Assembly (NCBI GenBank): GCA_034927445.1 | Contig: JAYFPZ010000003.1 | Location: 124,001-188,000 of the forward strand | Reading direction: 5' to 3' | DNA length: 64,000 nucleotides | Origin: PHAA01 sp034927445 | GTDB taxonomy: Bacteria; Bacillota; Syntrophomonadia; Syntrophomonadales; Syntrophomonadaceae | Shown: piece by piece, positions 33,673 to 42,987 of the stretch | Layout of the letters: every line of letters begins with the position of its first letter | Position numbering within the stretch: the first letter of the stretch is position 1 | The notes under the pieces: model-generated | Databases searched by the model: none | What the model was told of the DNA's origin: nothing | The model's input: the letters and a program-made list of their open reading frames with translations, nothing else | Position numbers and translations under genes: made by a program

Positions 33673-35103
33673 CTACTTTCTGCGTATCCGTCTGATTTCC
33701 GGCCCCTGGCCGCCGCTAAAGGTTCCACCTACCGTTAATTCTTTAATGCGAATGGTAGGCTGGGCATCGCCGACCGGCACTCCCTGCCCATCCTTGCCGC
33801 AGACGCCAATGGCAAAGCCCAGATCCCGGCCCACCCTATCAATATCCAGTAAGGCCTGGGGGCCGTTGCCGGTGAGGGTCGCTCCCCTTACCGGATACTT
33901 TATCTCCCCATTCTCTATAACGTATCCCTCCTGAACGTCGAAGACAAAATCGCCGTTAGTGGTATTGACCTGTCCTCCTCCCATTTTCTTAACCAATAAG
34001 CCATGGGCGGTTTCCCGGATAATTTTTTCCGGATCATCCTGGCCGGGAGCAATGAAGGTATTGCTCATCCGCGGAATAGGCTTTTCCTGGTACGATTCCC
34101 GCCGGCCGTTGCCGCTTGACTTTACCCGGTCTTTGCCGGCCGACAGACGGTCGTATAAATATCCGCGCAAATAGCCCCGGTCTATCAAGACAGTCCGCTC
34201 GCCCGGGGAACCCTCGTCGTCCCAGCGAAAACTGCCGTATTTACCGGTTAGGGTGGCATCATCGATAACACTCACATCTTCCACGGACACCTGCTGTCCC
34301 AGCCGGTTTTGGTAGACTGAAAGACCTTTTTGCACCAGATCGGCTTCCAAGCCATGCCCGCAGGCTTCGTGAATCATGGTTCCGCCTGCGTCGGAATGCA
34401 TAATTACAGGCATTCGACCTACCGGGGCGGGGCGGGCGGATAACATGGCAATCGCCCTTGATGCCGCTTGACGGGCCATATCGGTCAAGGATACCTGCTC
34501 CAGCAGCTCCCAGCCCGATACCCCTCCGGCTACTTCGTAACCGGTTTGAATCTGACCTCCACGGGCGGCAATCGTATTTACCACCAGCCTGACCCGGGCC
34601 AGTTCATCTTCCACCAACTCGCCCCAGGAGTTGGCTATCTGGATCTTTTTATGCATATCTCCTACGGCCACGGTCACCTGGCGGATCTCATCATCCAGAT
34701 TACGGGCTGCCTGGTTGGCGGCCAATACCTCTTTTATTTTCTCGGCAAAATCGACCTGCTCCGGCAGACGTTTTAAATTTACCGGTATACCGGATTCCTT
34801 GAGCTTGAGGCTGATCGCCGGGATAGCGGCGTTCTTCTCCGGTCCGCCAGTGTGATTGGCAGCTGCGGCAGCTTTGATTAAGCCCGCGGGGGTAAGATCA
34901 TTGGTATAAACATAATTGGTTTTACCGTCTTTGATGACCCTGATGCCTGCTCCCTTTTCTCTGCCGCTGTTTATCTTTTCGATCTGATCGTCTTCACAGA
35001 AAACGTTGCTGACATATTTCTCCTCAACATAGATTTCCGCAAAATCGCCGCCCTTTTCCAGAGCCTTTGCCAGAATGTCGGCCAGCAGATATTTGTCTAA
35101 CAC
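33673..35103 (-). CDS. tldD: TldD-like zinc metalloprotease
   Basis: This is the active subunit of the TldD/TldE protease. MIHEACGHGLEADL contains the HExxxH zinc-binding motif, and GEGSPGERTVLID-like and VMSNTFIAPG-like segments are conserved (here DDEGSPGERTV, RMSNTFIAPG). The start is GTG 35101-35103 with GGAGG 7 nt upstream. Length 476 is typical. It lies first in the tldD-pmbA-aroQ-pepP-efp run, which begins after a 438-nt gap. Confidence 0.92.
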   Translation of the reverse strand: MLDKYLLADILAKALEKGGDFAEIYVEEKYVSNVFCEDDQIEKINSGREKGAGIRVIKDGKTNYVYTNDLTPAGLIKAAAAANHTGGPEKNAAIPAISLKLKESGIPVNLKRLPEQVDFAEKIKEVLAANQAARNLDDEIRQVTVAVGDMHKKIQIANSWGELVEDELARVRLVVNTIAARGGQIQTGYEVAGGVSGWELLEQVSLTDMARQAASRAIAMLSARPAPVGRMPVIMHSDAGGTMIHEACGHGLEADLVQKGLSVYQNRLGQQVSVEDVSVIDDATLTGKYGSFRWDDEGSPGERTVLIDRGYLRGYLYDRLSAGKDRVKSSGNGRRESYQEKPIPRMSNTFIAPGQDDPEKIIRETAHGLLVKKMGGGQVNTTNGDFVFDVQEGYVIENGEIKYPVRGATLTGNGPQALLDIDRVGRDLGFAIGVCGKDGQGVPVGDAQPTIRIKELTVGGTFSGGQGPEIRRIRRK

Positions 35104-35541
35104 CTCATAACCTCCGATATTTAAGATTTCATGCTCTTAAAGCTTAAGAATACGGAATAATTTTCATATTCATATATTAACCGGAATTTGTGTTATTCGA
35201 CATAATAAGCGGATAATCCTGCCCCTTGAAATACGAATGTGATCTTTTTGTCAACCTGGCAGCGAGGATAATATTCCTATTATTTCGGAATGGACGCCTT
35301 ATTATGCCCGGAATGCTCTTTTGATTAATTCTCTGCCAGTCTTGCTATAACCCATTAGGCTATGCCGGAATTATTGCGGCTGAAATTACCAATTACAACA
35401 CCAACCAGAGAAGTGAATACATGATTAAATTGAGGTCATCTGCTGGTGATTATATCGAAAAAAAGCAGTCCTGGCACTGCCTAGGCACAAGGAGGAAGCA
35501 GCGGCTGATGCGGTATGCGGGCGACTCCGACTCCCTTATGC
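35104..35541. other. Non-coding gap between tldD and pilO
   Basis: No gene was supported here. On the plus strand one frame stays open for about 60 codons (about 35345-35560), but it has no start codon with a ribosome site and no recognisable homology. The tldD promoter must lie here; a TTGACA at 35249-35254 on the minus strand has no good -10 partner. Confidence 0.5.
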
Positions 35542-36231
35542 CTAAGGTTGGGCAGTTCCATCCGTGAGCAAATTATGATAATAGGCATTAAAATCAAGAT
35601 TCAGAATTGATTGGCCCTGGTCGTAGAACAATAATTCCGGGGTCGCCGATTGGGCGCCTGCTTCAGAGGAGGCACCTGAATTGGCCGCAGCTATCCCTTG
35701 CGGATACCGCTCGGGGACGGCTAAACTAATTTTAAGACTATTAATGACATAAATACGGGGAGCATTTTCCAGCGCCAGGACAAATGATAATAAATTATAA
35801 TAACTGCCGCCGGCAACAATTTGAAAGTTGACCGGTTCCAATGAGGCCGGTTGCAGCCCCGGCCCTGCAGGTTTGGAATCCGATGGCCGCGTCTTATTTT
35901 CTTTATAATGGATTGAGCTTAGTTTAATCTTGTTTCCCCGGGCCTTGGTCTCAAGGAAATCAATGATGTCGGGAATCAGCGGCGATTGAGGAATTGCTTC
36001 CAGCAGCTCCTGATAGTAAGCCTGGGGTTGGGATTCACTTTTCTCCATTGCCTGATACCGGGTGATCCTCTCCTCTATATCCTGAAGTTCCTCATGTAAA
36101 CGGTTATTTTCAGCAATTAGCTGCCGAGCCTCCTGGTCCAATGGCTTAAATAAATACTGATCCAGCAGGAATACGCACCCTAAAACGAAAAACAAGCCCA
36201 GCAAGGCTCTTTCACGGGTTGACAAACTCAT
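35542..36231 (-). CDS. pilO: PilO-like type IV pilus inner-membrane protein
   Basis: The 229-residue protein has one membrane helix (about 10-27), a coiled coil (about 32-62) and a ferredoxin-like domain with FQIVAGGSYYNLLSFVLALENAPRI, typical of PilO. It would form the alignment complex with PilM and PilN. The gene overlaps pilN by 4 nt and ends the cluster. Confidence 0.88.
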   Translation of the reverse strand: MSLSTRERALLGLFFVLGCVFLLDQYLFKPLDQEARQLIAENNRLHEELQDIEERITRYQAMEKSESQPQAYYQELLEAIPQSPLIPDIIDFLETKARGNKIKLSSIHYKENKTRPSDSKPAGPGLQPASLEPVNFQIVAGGSYYNLLSFVLALENAPRIYVINSLKISLAVPERYPQGIAAANSGASSEAGAQSATPELLFYDQGQSILNLDFNAYYHNLLTDGTAQP

Positions 36232-36776
36232 TGCGACTGCGCCTCCCGTTCTATTTCCAGAGTGAATTTGACCTCATCGGCCGTATCGCTCATTTCTGAG
36301 GATAATAAGGCCACATCGGCCCAGCCATGGCTTGATTTAATGTTTGCCAACATCCGGCTTATCTCGCTGTAGCTGGGGCTGTAGCCATTTAAAATAACCC
36401 GCTGGGGGATTATCTCCACCCCGATAATAGTAATTGCTTCGGGCGTTATCCGGTCGATTTCACTCATAGCTTCCGCATAAGATAATCTGTTTTTGGTTAT
36501 TGCCGCGATTTCATTCCTTTTGCTATTAACGGACTGATCCAGTTTTTCTACCGGTTCGTAAATTTTCTCCTCACTTTGGGAGATTTCCAGCCAGGCTTGC
36601 AGACTCTGGTTCTCGGCCTGCTGACTTACCAGGTTGCTATGCCGGGAAATATAGAAATCAGCAAGCGAAAGCACTAATAATAACAGCAGGATCAATCCCC
36701 CAGCTACATGTTTCGGCATTCTTTTGCGTTGGGGAGACGGTATCAGGTTGATATTCAGCTCAGCCGCCTTTGCCAT
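36228..36776 (-). CDS. pilN: PilN-like type IV pilus assembly protein
   Basis: The 182-residue protein starts AAELNINLIPSPQRKR, which fits the conserved NLLP motif that binds PilM. A membrane helix (about 26-43), a coiled coil and a small C-terminal ferredoxin-like domain (ITIIGVEIIPQRVILNGYSPSY) follow. It is placed 1 nt after pilM. Confidence 0.88.
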   Translation of the reverse strand: MAKAAELNINLIPSPQRKRMPKHVAGGLILLLLLVLSLADFYISRHSNLVSQQAENQSLQAWLEISQSEEKIYEPVEKLDQSVNSKRNEIAAITKNRLSYAEAMSEIDRITPEAITIIGVEIIPQRVILNGYSPSYSEISRMLANIKSSHGWADVALLSSEMSDTADEVKFTLEIEREAQSQ

Positions 36777-37780
36777 TAAACCACCTTCCGGGCTGCCAGC
36801 CCGAGGGCCAACGAAAAATCATACTGGAGCTCATTTTCTTCCTCTGGGCTCAGGCCCCGGGGTAATGTGCTGCTTTGCAGGACATTAACGGCCTCCACCT
36901 TAAGGTTTAATCTCTGCACCAGGCTGTTTTGCAGACTCGGGATCGCTGCCCGGCCGCACAGCAATATTTTGCTCAAAGGAGCCAGGGCATCCTTTATACT
37001 TTTTTGATAATAGGCCAAGGTCTCCTTCACCTCGTCAGTTATACGGACAATGTGAGAGTAAGGCGGTTCATTGATATTTATGATTTCCCCCCACCTCCTT
37101 ACTTTGCTGATCTGGTTAATAGGCGAGGTATAGTAAGAACTGAAAACTCCCGCTGACAAACAATGATAGAAAACCGGCACCCCCCGTTCAAAAATGGTTA
37201 AATATGATCGTTCTGAACCAAGGTACAGCAGCGCCACTACCTCCTCCGTCCTTCGGCCCCAAACCCTGAATAGGGAAAGAGGCTCGATTTCCACTGCAGC
37301 CAGTTTCAATCCTGCCATACGGCAGCTATATTCCAGATTTTCAACCTGTTGTTTACGTACCGCTAAAAAAAATACCTCTGTCCGCTTGCCGGTCTCGTCT
37401 TCAAAATCACGCAAAGTGCAGATGTCGATGGCCGCTTCCTCCGCCGGAATAGGCAAAAACTTGGTGGACTCATAATAAACCGCTTCCTTCATTTCCTCCG
37501 GCTTTAACCGCGGCATTATGAGGTTGCGGATATACAACTGCTGTCCGCCAACTGCGGATACCACCCGTTTGCCGTTGAATTTTAATCTTCGCACTAAAAG
37601 CTTGAGTTCTTCGCCCAAGCGCTCACAGTCAACAATAAGGCCTGCCTCAACCGTTCCCGGAGGGGTGTTTGTACTGCCAAACTTGATTATTTTCAACCCG
37701 GTTCGCTTTGGTGCAGCCTGTATCATTCTTATTTTCTGGCTGCCAATATCCAGTCCTATTCCTGATAAGCGGTTAAACAA
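36776..37780 (-). CDS. pilM: PilM-like actin-fold type IV pilus assembly ATPase
   Basis: PilM is a cytoplasmic, actin-like protein that binds the PilN tail. The 334-residue sequence opens GIGLDIGSQKIRMIQ, the phosphate-1 loop of the actin fold, and has RNLIMPRLKPEEMKEAVYYE and ILLCGRAAIPSLQNSL. The start is TTG at 37778-37780 after GGGGGGAT. A ~75-nt spacer separates it from the upstream minor pilin. Confidence 0.9.
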   Translation of the reverse strand: MFNRLSGIGLDIGSQKIRMIQAAPKRTGLKIIKFGSTNTPPGTVEAGLIVDCERLGEELKLLVRRLKFNGKRVVSAVGGQQLYIRNLIMPRLKPEEMKEAVYYESTKFLPIPAEEAAIDICTLRDFEDETGKRTEVFFLAVRKQQVENLEYSCRMAGLKLAAVEIEPLSLFRVWGRRTEEVVALLYLGSERSYLTIFERGVPVFYHCLSAGVFSSYYTSPINQISKVRRWGEIININEPPYSHIVRITDEVKETLAYYQKSIKDALAPLSKILLCGRAAIPSLQNSLVQRLNLKVEAVNVLQSSTLPRGLSPEEENELQYDFSLALGLAARKVV

Positions 37781-37856
37781 TTTTATATCCCCCCGGCGTT
37801 ATAATGTAGGTACAGGGTTTAGTCAGGCCTGAATTTACAGAGCTTGGCCGCCGCCC

Positions 37857-38396
37857 TTATATTAAAATCTGATAATAGACAATTTTACCCCGGTTAAGGT
37901 ATTCACGGGGCATGAACGCGGGATCGCCGTCCGCGTTAATATACTGATATCCCCCATTGAAATAATAGACTGCCTGCACCGCCACCTGACGGCATGCACC
38001 TTCAAAGGTTGCGGTAATGGTAAATTCGCAGGTACATGAACCGGCGGGGCCGGTCTGAACCGATTTATTGATAATGTTTTCCACGGCTATCTCACAGGTC
38101 TTGGCCCCAGTTTCCAGCCCAATGGTCTGATTGCCGCAACTTAGTTCCGCCGGCAGGGCCGGTGCGGTTAAATTGGCAGGCAGGGTAAGCTCGGTATAAA
38201 TACTTTCCAATCCCCAATCGACGCCGGCATCAACCGCTTGCTGGGCCTGCGCCGCCTGGTAGTCATAACGGCTGCTCTTGTATTCTATCAGCCCCAGCTC
38301 TATGACGGCGTAACCCAGGCAACTGACCAATAGCAGCAGCAGCAAGGCCATGAGCATAATGCTGCCCCGTTCCCGATCATGTCGAAGTTCTGACAC
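37857..38396 (-). CDS. PilX-like minor pilus assembly protein
   Basis: The 179-residue protein starts ERGSIMLMALLLLLLVSCLGYAVIELG, a PilX_N-like signal with one membrane helix, then an extracytoplasmic domain with four cysteines that could form disulphides (LSCGNQ, KTCEIA, SCTCEF, EGACRQ). The start is GTG 38394-38396 after GGAGGGAG. It lies after two prepilin-like genes, in the order of fimbrial minor-pilin modules. Confidence 0.75.
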   Translation of the reverse strand: MSELRHDRERGSIMLMALLLLLLVSCLGYAVIELGLIEYKSSRYDYQAAQAQQAVDAGVDWGLESIYTELTLPANLTAPALPAELSCGNQTIGLETGAKTCEIAVENIINKSVQTGPAGSCTCEFTITATFEGACRQVAVQAVYYFNGGYQYINADGDPAFMPREYLNRGKIVYYQILI

Positions 38397-38486
38397 GTTA
38401 CTCCCTCCGCTGTTACCGTAGGATATTCAGCCGTCCGGCCGGCCCCCGTGCATGCGTAAGCCCAGTTGCCCTATAGAGTCACCGGG

Positions 38487-38951
38487 CTACTCCATCATCC
38501 GGGAGCCAAAAACCCGGCTAAGCCGGTAAGAAGTCTGGTCTATGGTGATTTCGACCTTAGCCGTTATCAGTCCGTTACTGCCGGCAAAACTTATGGCGCT
38601 TACCTGATCCGCTATAGGTACTTTAGCCGTTCCCAGGCTGGTGGTTTGCCAGCGATAGAGCCGGCTGTTCTCCAGCCGGTAGCGGATTAAATCATTATCA
38701 TAGGTAGTTACTTCCATCTCCGCGCCACTCAGCATGATCTTAATCCCGGCCGCGCCCCGGACATCGTCCCCTATTTGTTCAATAATGCTGCGCGCGGTAT
38801 ATTGAGCATCACAATAGGCGGCCAGCTTTTGATAAGCTCCGCTGGAGCTTGAATATATCATCAGCAGCAGGCTGATCAGCAACGAACTCAACCCCAGTGC
38901 CAGTAACACTTCCAGCAGAGTTGTCCCGCGGTTAGGCCGGCAGTCGGTCAT
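38487..38951 (-). CDS. Prepilin-type minor pilin (PilW-like)
   Basis: The N-terminus has RG-TTLLEVLLALG, a class III prepilin site: cleavage after Gly, Glu at +5, and a long hydrophobic helix. The mature domain is about 130 residues. GAGGTG precedes its ATG. It lies 6 nt after the upstream pilin gene and ~90 nt before the PilX-like gene. Confidence 0.82.
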   Translation of the reverse strand: MTDCRPNRGTTLLEVLLALGLSSLLISLLLMIYSSSSGAYQKLAAYCDAQYTARSIIEQIGDDVRGAAGIKIMLSGAEMEVTTYDNDLIRYRLENSRLYRWQTTSLGTAKVPIADQVSAISFAGSNGLITAKVEITIDQTSYRLSRVFGSRMME

Positions 38952-38957
38952 GGCCGA

Positions 38958-39407
38958 TCACCTCGGTTCTTTTCTGATCAGGGTAACCATCTGCAAAGAC
39001 TGGGGTTGGCCTGCCTGGTACCATTCTACGGTTGCTGTGACTTCATAAAGGCCGGGTAAAGAGGGCTGGGGCTGCATCCGGGCTATTTGGCCACACATCG
39101 CGGCAGAAGGGCTCTCGCAGTCCAGCCCCATCTCCCCGGCTGTTTTGGCACTATCAAGCGGTGATATCTTTTCCGGTTCGGCGCGCAGCTCTTCCAGCAT
39201 AGAAGCTGCAAAACTGACAGCCGTTGTCTCCAGGCGCGCTTTAGCGATCCAGGTGGCAGCCGGGCCAAATATGGCAGTAATACTGAAGGCCAGCCAGGAC
39301 AACAGCAGCAAGGCTGCCAAAATTTCCACCAGGGTCAAGCCCTTCTGGTTATTTCTGAATAGCTCAACGATCGTAAACTCAGAAAAATACCCGCCAATAG
39401 AAATCAC
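38958..39407 (-). CDS. Prepilin-type minor pilin (PilV-like)
   Basis: The leader reads NNQKG then LTLVEILAALLLLSWLAF, a prepilin site with Glu at +5. The start is GTG 39405-39407 with GGAGAGGAG upstream, giving a rather long leader of ~22 residues. It overlaps the 3' end of pilD by 29 nt. The mature protein has two cysteine positions near the middle (DCES, MCGQ). Confidence 0.82.
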   Translation of the reverse strand: MISIGGYFSEFTIVELFRNNQKGLTLVEILAALLLLSWLAFSITAIFGPAATWIAKARLETTAVSFAASMLEELRAEPEKISPLDSAKTAGEMGLDCESPSAAMCGQIARMQPQPSLPGLYEVTATVEWYQAGQPQSLQMVTLIRKEPR

Positions 39408-40131
39408 TTATCTCCTCTCCGTACATCCATACCACCCAGGCCGCACTGCTTAAAAAGGGGCCGAATTTAACCTCGGTTTTGCGACTGGCCCTTCCCTGCA
39501 GGAGCAGGCCCGCTGCCCAAATACCCCCGGTTAACGAAGATATTATTAAGGTGCTGAGAGCGCCCTGCCACCCCAGGAAGGCGCCTATAACACCGGCTAA
39601 TTTTATGTCGCCGCCGCCCATGCCCCCCTGGGAAAGCAAGGCTGCTAACAGAAATAATCCGACCAACAGCAAGGCACCTATAATAGAAGACCTGATTCCG
39701 ATGCTGCAACCGGATAAAACCAGTCCCCCGACCATTCCCGGATAGGTTATCAGGTCCGGTATGATTCCTTCTTCAACATCTGTGTACGCACAAATTATTA
39801 ACAGGGCGGTAAACAGCCACCCAATTGCTGATAATATAGAAACGCCCCATTTGTCATAGATTGCGATATAGCCTAGGGCGGTTATTATTTCAACTTGAAG
39901 ATAGCGTAGTTTAATAACCTGTTTACAATACCGGCAGCGCCCTCCCAGCCAGACAAAACTCAAAACCGGAATCAAGTCGCGGGGGTATAAGGCATGCCGG
40001 CAAAGAGTGCAATGACTCCTGGGCCCCAACAGAGATTCACACCGGGGAACTCTATAAATAATCAAATTAAGGAAGGAGCCGATGGATAAGGCCCCTATAA
40101 ATATCATTATATTAATCAACATACAAACCAC
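39379..40131 (-). CDS. pilD: Prepilin peptidase / N-methyltransferase
   Basis: This membrane aspartyl protease cleaves prepilin leaders and methylates the new N-terminus. The N-terminal domain has the zinc CxxC pairs (CTLCRHAL, CRYCKQ). The catalytic aspartates are in CAYTDVEEGIIPDLITYPG and GGGDIKLAG. About seven further membrane helices follow. Starts at GTG 40131 or ATG 40122 are both possible; neither has a strong site. It should process all five prepilin-like proteins in the window. Confidence 0.94.
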   Translation of the reverse strand: MVCMLINIMIFIGALSIGSFLNLIIYRVPRCESLLGPRSHCTLCRHALYPRDLIPVLSFVWLGGRCRYCKQVIKLRYLQVEIITALGYIAIYDKWGVSILSAIGWLFTALLIICAYTDVEEGIIPDLITYPGMVGGLVLSGCSIGIRSSIIGALLLVGLFLLAALLSQGGMGGGDIKLAGVIGAFLGWQGALSTLIISSLTGGIWAAGLLLQGRASRKTEVKFGPFLSSAAWVVWMYGEEISDFYWRVFF

Positions 40132-40159
40132 TTGGTCTTAGCCGCTGCGCAACTGGTTA

Positions 40160-40579
40160 TCAGTCTGTAATATCAGGCTCAAAAATACCGCCCTCGGTCA
40201 GGGTTTGGACGTGCCCGCTATAGTCCCCCACCGTCGGCGTCCAATTTACGGCATACGGGTCGTTGCCTCCCCCGGTAAGAGCAAAAGCTCCGCCGGAACT
40301 TGGGTCTTTGCCGGGTTCGAAATAGTTGGCGCTCAGGGCATCATAACTACCGGCTGTACTGCTTACTACGGTGCCGGTACTGGTTTCCTGGATTCTGGCG
40401 GCGCTCACAATACCGGCTGCGGTAACGGCATCCGACTTGACTTTGGACTCGTTTAACACGCCATTGTACCTGGGTATGGCAATAGCCGCCAACACCGCCA
40501 ATACCGCCATAACAATTACCAGTTCCACCAGGGTGAAGCCCCGCTGCTCAGTTTTTACGGCTTTCATCAATAAATTCAT
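40160..40579 (-). CDS. pilA: Major type IV pilin
   Basis: The prepilin leader is short and positively charged, ending EQRG, then FTLVELVIVMAVLAVLAAIAIPRYNG, the classic pilin helix with Glu at +5. The C-terminal domain is ~100 residues, rich in Gly, Thr and Ser, without cysteines. GGGGAGGTGA precedes the ATG, and a second, upstream ribosome site and short frame lie at 40584-40635. It lies between pilC and pilD. Confidence 0.92.
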   Translation of the reverse strand: MNLLMKAVKTEQRGFTLVELVIVMAVLAVLAAIAIPRYNGVLNESKVKSDAVTAAGIVSAARIQETSTGTVVSSTAGSYDALSANYFEPGKDPSSGGAFALTGGGNDPYAVNWTPTVGDYSGHVQTLTEGGIFEPDITD

Positions 40580-40583
40580 GTAA

Positions 40584-40635
40584 TCACCTCCCCGGGTTGT
40601 ATTTAGGGTAATCCACTGCTGCCGTCACCTCCTTT
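40584..40635 (-). promoter_or_regulatory. Possible leader peptide and double ribosome site before pilA
   Basis: AAAGGAGGTGA (40625-40635) lies 8 nt before GTG 40614-40616, opening a 10-codon frame (MDYPKYNPGR). Its stop codon (40584-40586) falls inside the ribosome site of pilA. Translation of the short frame would bring ribosomes to pilA. Confidence 0.4.
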
Positions 40636-40697
40636 AGCCTTATATAACCAGAATCTTGCCTGGGAATCCGGTCCAGAAAACCAGTTCTGAAGAGGAT

Positions 40698-41918
40698 TTA
40701 GATCCCAACCAGATTGATCATATCGAACATCGGATAGAGCACCGATATTACCACGCCGCCTATTACAATTGCCACCAGGAAGATTAAGGTTGGCTCGATC
40801 AGGGTGGTAAGACGGTCCAGGGAACTTATCAATTCACCTTCGTAATAATCCGACAGGTGAATCAATATATCATCCAGCCTTCCGGTCTCCTCTCCCACCG
40901 CAATCATTTGGGTCGCCAGAGGATCAAACCATCCGCTGGCTTGCAAAGGGCCGGCTATGTTGTCACCTTCCATAATGCTGCCTTTCGCTTCTGCTACCAC
41001 CTTGCTGATGGCGGCGTTCCCAACCACATCTTTAACTACCTCCAAAGCCTGCACTATATTGATGCCTGATCTGGTCAAAATCCCCAATGTCCGGGCAAAA
41101 CGAGCTAATGCCAGGCGGTTGGCGCATCTTCCCACTATGGGGAGATGCAGAAGAATAGTATCGCAGACCAATTCACCTTCGGCAGTACGCTTGAACCATT
41201 TCATAAAACCGGTTATCAGAATAAAACCAATAAGCAGAAGCAGGCCCTGGCTATGTAAAAATGCGCTTAAATCCATGAGAACACGGGTCGGCAGCGGCAG
41301 CTGCATCCCGGAGCTTTCGAAAATGCTTACAAATCTGGGCATGATGACCGTAATTATCAATAAGACCACCATAACTGCTATTACACTTATAAAAATGGGG
41401 TAGATCGAGGCTGACTTAAGTTTGCCACTGAACTCATGTTCCTTGGCCAGGTGATAACTGAGCTTATTAAGCACCATATCCAGGGTGCCCGCCGTCTCAC
41501 CGGCTTTAAGCATACTGATGTACACCCCCGAAAATATTGCAGCTTGCCGGCTGAACGCCTCCCCTAAAGATGATCCGGTTTCGATGTCATCCTGAATTTG
41601 CAGGATTGCCTGTTTTAGCCTGGGATTGGCGGCCTGTTCTTCCAGAACTCGCAGGCAGCGCATAATAGGGAGCCCCGCCGCCAACATGATTGAGAGCTGG
41701 CGGGTAAAAGCTACCAGCTCCTGGCTGCCAACCTTCTTAAAACTGCCCAGATTGAGGTCGAGGTTCCCCGGTAATTGAGCTGAGGGCAGTTCCTGCAAAG
41801 ACACAATGTAATAATTTTGATCCAAAAGCCCTGCAACCACCGTATCTTTGCGTTCTGCCTCCCAAGTGCCCGATTTCGGCCGGCCCCGGTCGTCACACAC
41901 ACGGTATCTAAATTTCAA
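40698..41918 (-). CDS. pilC: Type IV pilus inner-membrane platform protein PilC
   Basis: The ~406-residue GspF-family protein has two repeated cytoplasmic domains (AFTRQLSIMLAAGLPIMRCL and LARFARTLGILTRSGINIVQALE) and three membrane helices (about 160-185, 215-235, 370-395). The start is placed at TTG 41916-41918, where the product opens KFRYRVCDDRG like other PilC proteins and AGGGGAG lies upstream. The frame continues to 41948, overlapping pilT. Confidence 0.93.
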   Translation of the reverse strand: MKFRYRVCDDRGRPKSGTWEAERKDTVVAGLLDQNYYIVSLQELPSAQLPGNLDLNLGSFKKVGSQELVAFTRQLSIMLAAGLPIMRCLRVLEEQAANPRLKQAILQIQDDIETGSSLGEAFSRQAAIFSGVYISMLKAGETAGTLDMVLNKLSYHLAKEHEFSGKLKSASIYPIFISVIAVMVVLLIITVIMPRFVSIFESSGMQLPLPTRVLMDLSAFLHSQGLLLLIGFILITGFMKWFKRTAEGELVCDTILLHLPIVGRCANRLALARFARTLGILTRSGINIVQALEVVKDVVGNAAISKVVAEAKGSIMEGDNIAGPLQASGWFDPLATQMIAVGEETGRLDDILIHLSDYYEGELISSLDRLTTLIEPTLIFLVAIVIGGVVISVLYPMFDMINLVGI

Positions 41919-41938
41919 GCCTAAAATCTCCCCTTTGG

Positions 41939-42985
41939 TTAAAACCAATCAACTGCGTATTTATTAAAGCTTTCATAAGAAATCAGGTTCTGGAGGTAAA
42001 GCATTTTGACCGCCCTGCCCATACTTATCATCCCGGTGGAGGCCCCAGTCTGTATGGCTGAGTAGATCTGATGCATTTTATTTTCCCGGATGAGATTACG
42101 AATGGCAGAATTCAGGATTAAAACTTCCGCGGCTGCCACCCGGTCATTTCCATTTATGGTGGGGATCAATTGCTGACTGATGATTCCCAGCAAGGTTGTG
42201 GCCAGTTGAGTTCTGATTTGCGATTGCTGATGGGGAGGGAACACGTTTATGGTTCGCTCCAGAGTCTGAATCGTATTGCCGGAATGGAGCGAGGCCAGAA
42301 CCAAATGTCCGGTTTCGGCAGCGGTGACCGCCGTGGAGATGGTTTCCAGGTCACGCATCTCGCCAACCATGATTACATCAGGATCCTGTCGCAAAGCAGC
42401 TCGCAGCCCTAAGGTAAAGCTGGCAATATCGCGTCCCACTTCACGTTGATTAATAATTCCCAATCCGGGCCGGTGGATAAATTCAATCGGGTCTTCCAGG
42501 GTAATAATGATTCTGCTTTGGGACTTGTTAATAAAGTCTAGCATGGCTGCCAGGGTGGTTGATTTTCCGCTGCCGGTAGCTCCCGTGATTAATATCAGAC
42601 CCTGGTCATGCATAGCCAATTCCGTAATTATAACCGGCAGGCCCAAAGCTTCAAGTCTAGGCACTTCCTCCGGGATTATCCTTACTGCCGCCGCCCAGGA
42701 TCCGCTTTGCCGGTACAGGTTTACCCTAACCCGGCCCAGCCCCTGAAAGGAACGGGCAAAGTCAGCTTGTCCGTATTTTTCGATGATCTTTTTGATGGCA
42801 GCATTGGGTAATAGTTCTTCCCCAAAATCCCGGGCATCTTGGCGGCTAAGCGGTACAGCCCCGGGGACTTCAACCAGCATGCCATTTACACGGCAGATAG
42901 GAGGGTAGGAGGCAACCAGATGCAGATCCGACGCTCCCATTACTACAGCTTCATTAATTATGTCCAGGGCAGATTTACCGTACAT
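41939..42985 (-). CDS. pilT: Type IV pilus retraction ATPase PilT
   Basis: PilT powers pilus retraction. Walker A is GATGSGKSTTLAAM, the Asp box is ITLEDPIEFIH, Walker B is VIMVGEMRDLETI, and the His box is TGHLVLASLHS. The AIRNLIRENK-like C-terminal motif (here SAIRNLIRENKMHQI) is the PilT-specific AIRNLIRE signature. GAGGGAT precedes the ATG. Length 348 is typical. It lies 2 nt after pilB. Confidence 0.95.
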   Translation of the reverse strand: MYGKSALDIINEAVVMGASDLHLVASYPPICRVNGMLVEVPGAVPLSRQDARDFGEELLPNAAIKKIIEKYGQADFARSFQGLGRVRVNLYRQSGSWAAAVRIIPEEVPRLEALGLPVIITELAMHDQGLILITGATGSGKSTTLAAMLDFINKSQSRIIITLEDPIEFIHRPGLGIINQREVGRDIASFTLGLRAALRQDPDVIMVGEMRDLETISTAVTAAETGHLVLASLHSGNTIQTLERTINVFPPHQQSQIRTQLATTLLGIISQQLIPTINGNDRVAAAEVLILNSAIRNLIRENKMHQIYSAIQTGASTGMISMGRAVKMLYLQNLISYESFNKYAVDWF

Positions 42986-42987
42986 GT

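Noticed and set aside
35345..35560. Plus-strand frame in the gap between tldD and pilO
   Set aside because: No start with ribosome site, no family features; it ends inside pilO on the other strand.
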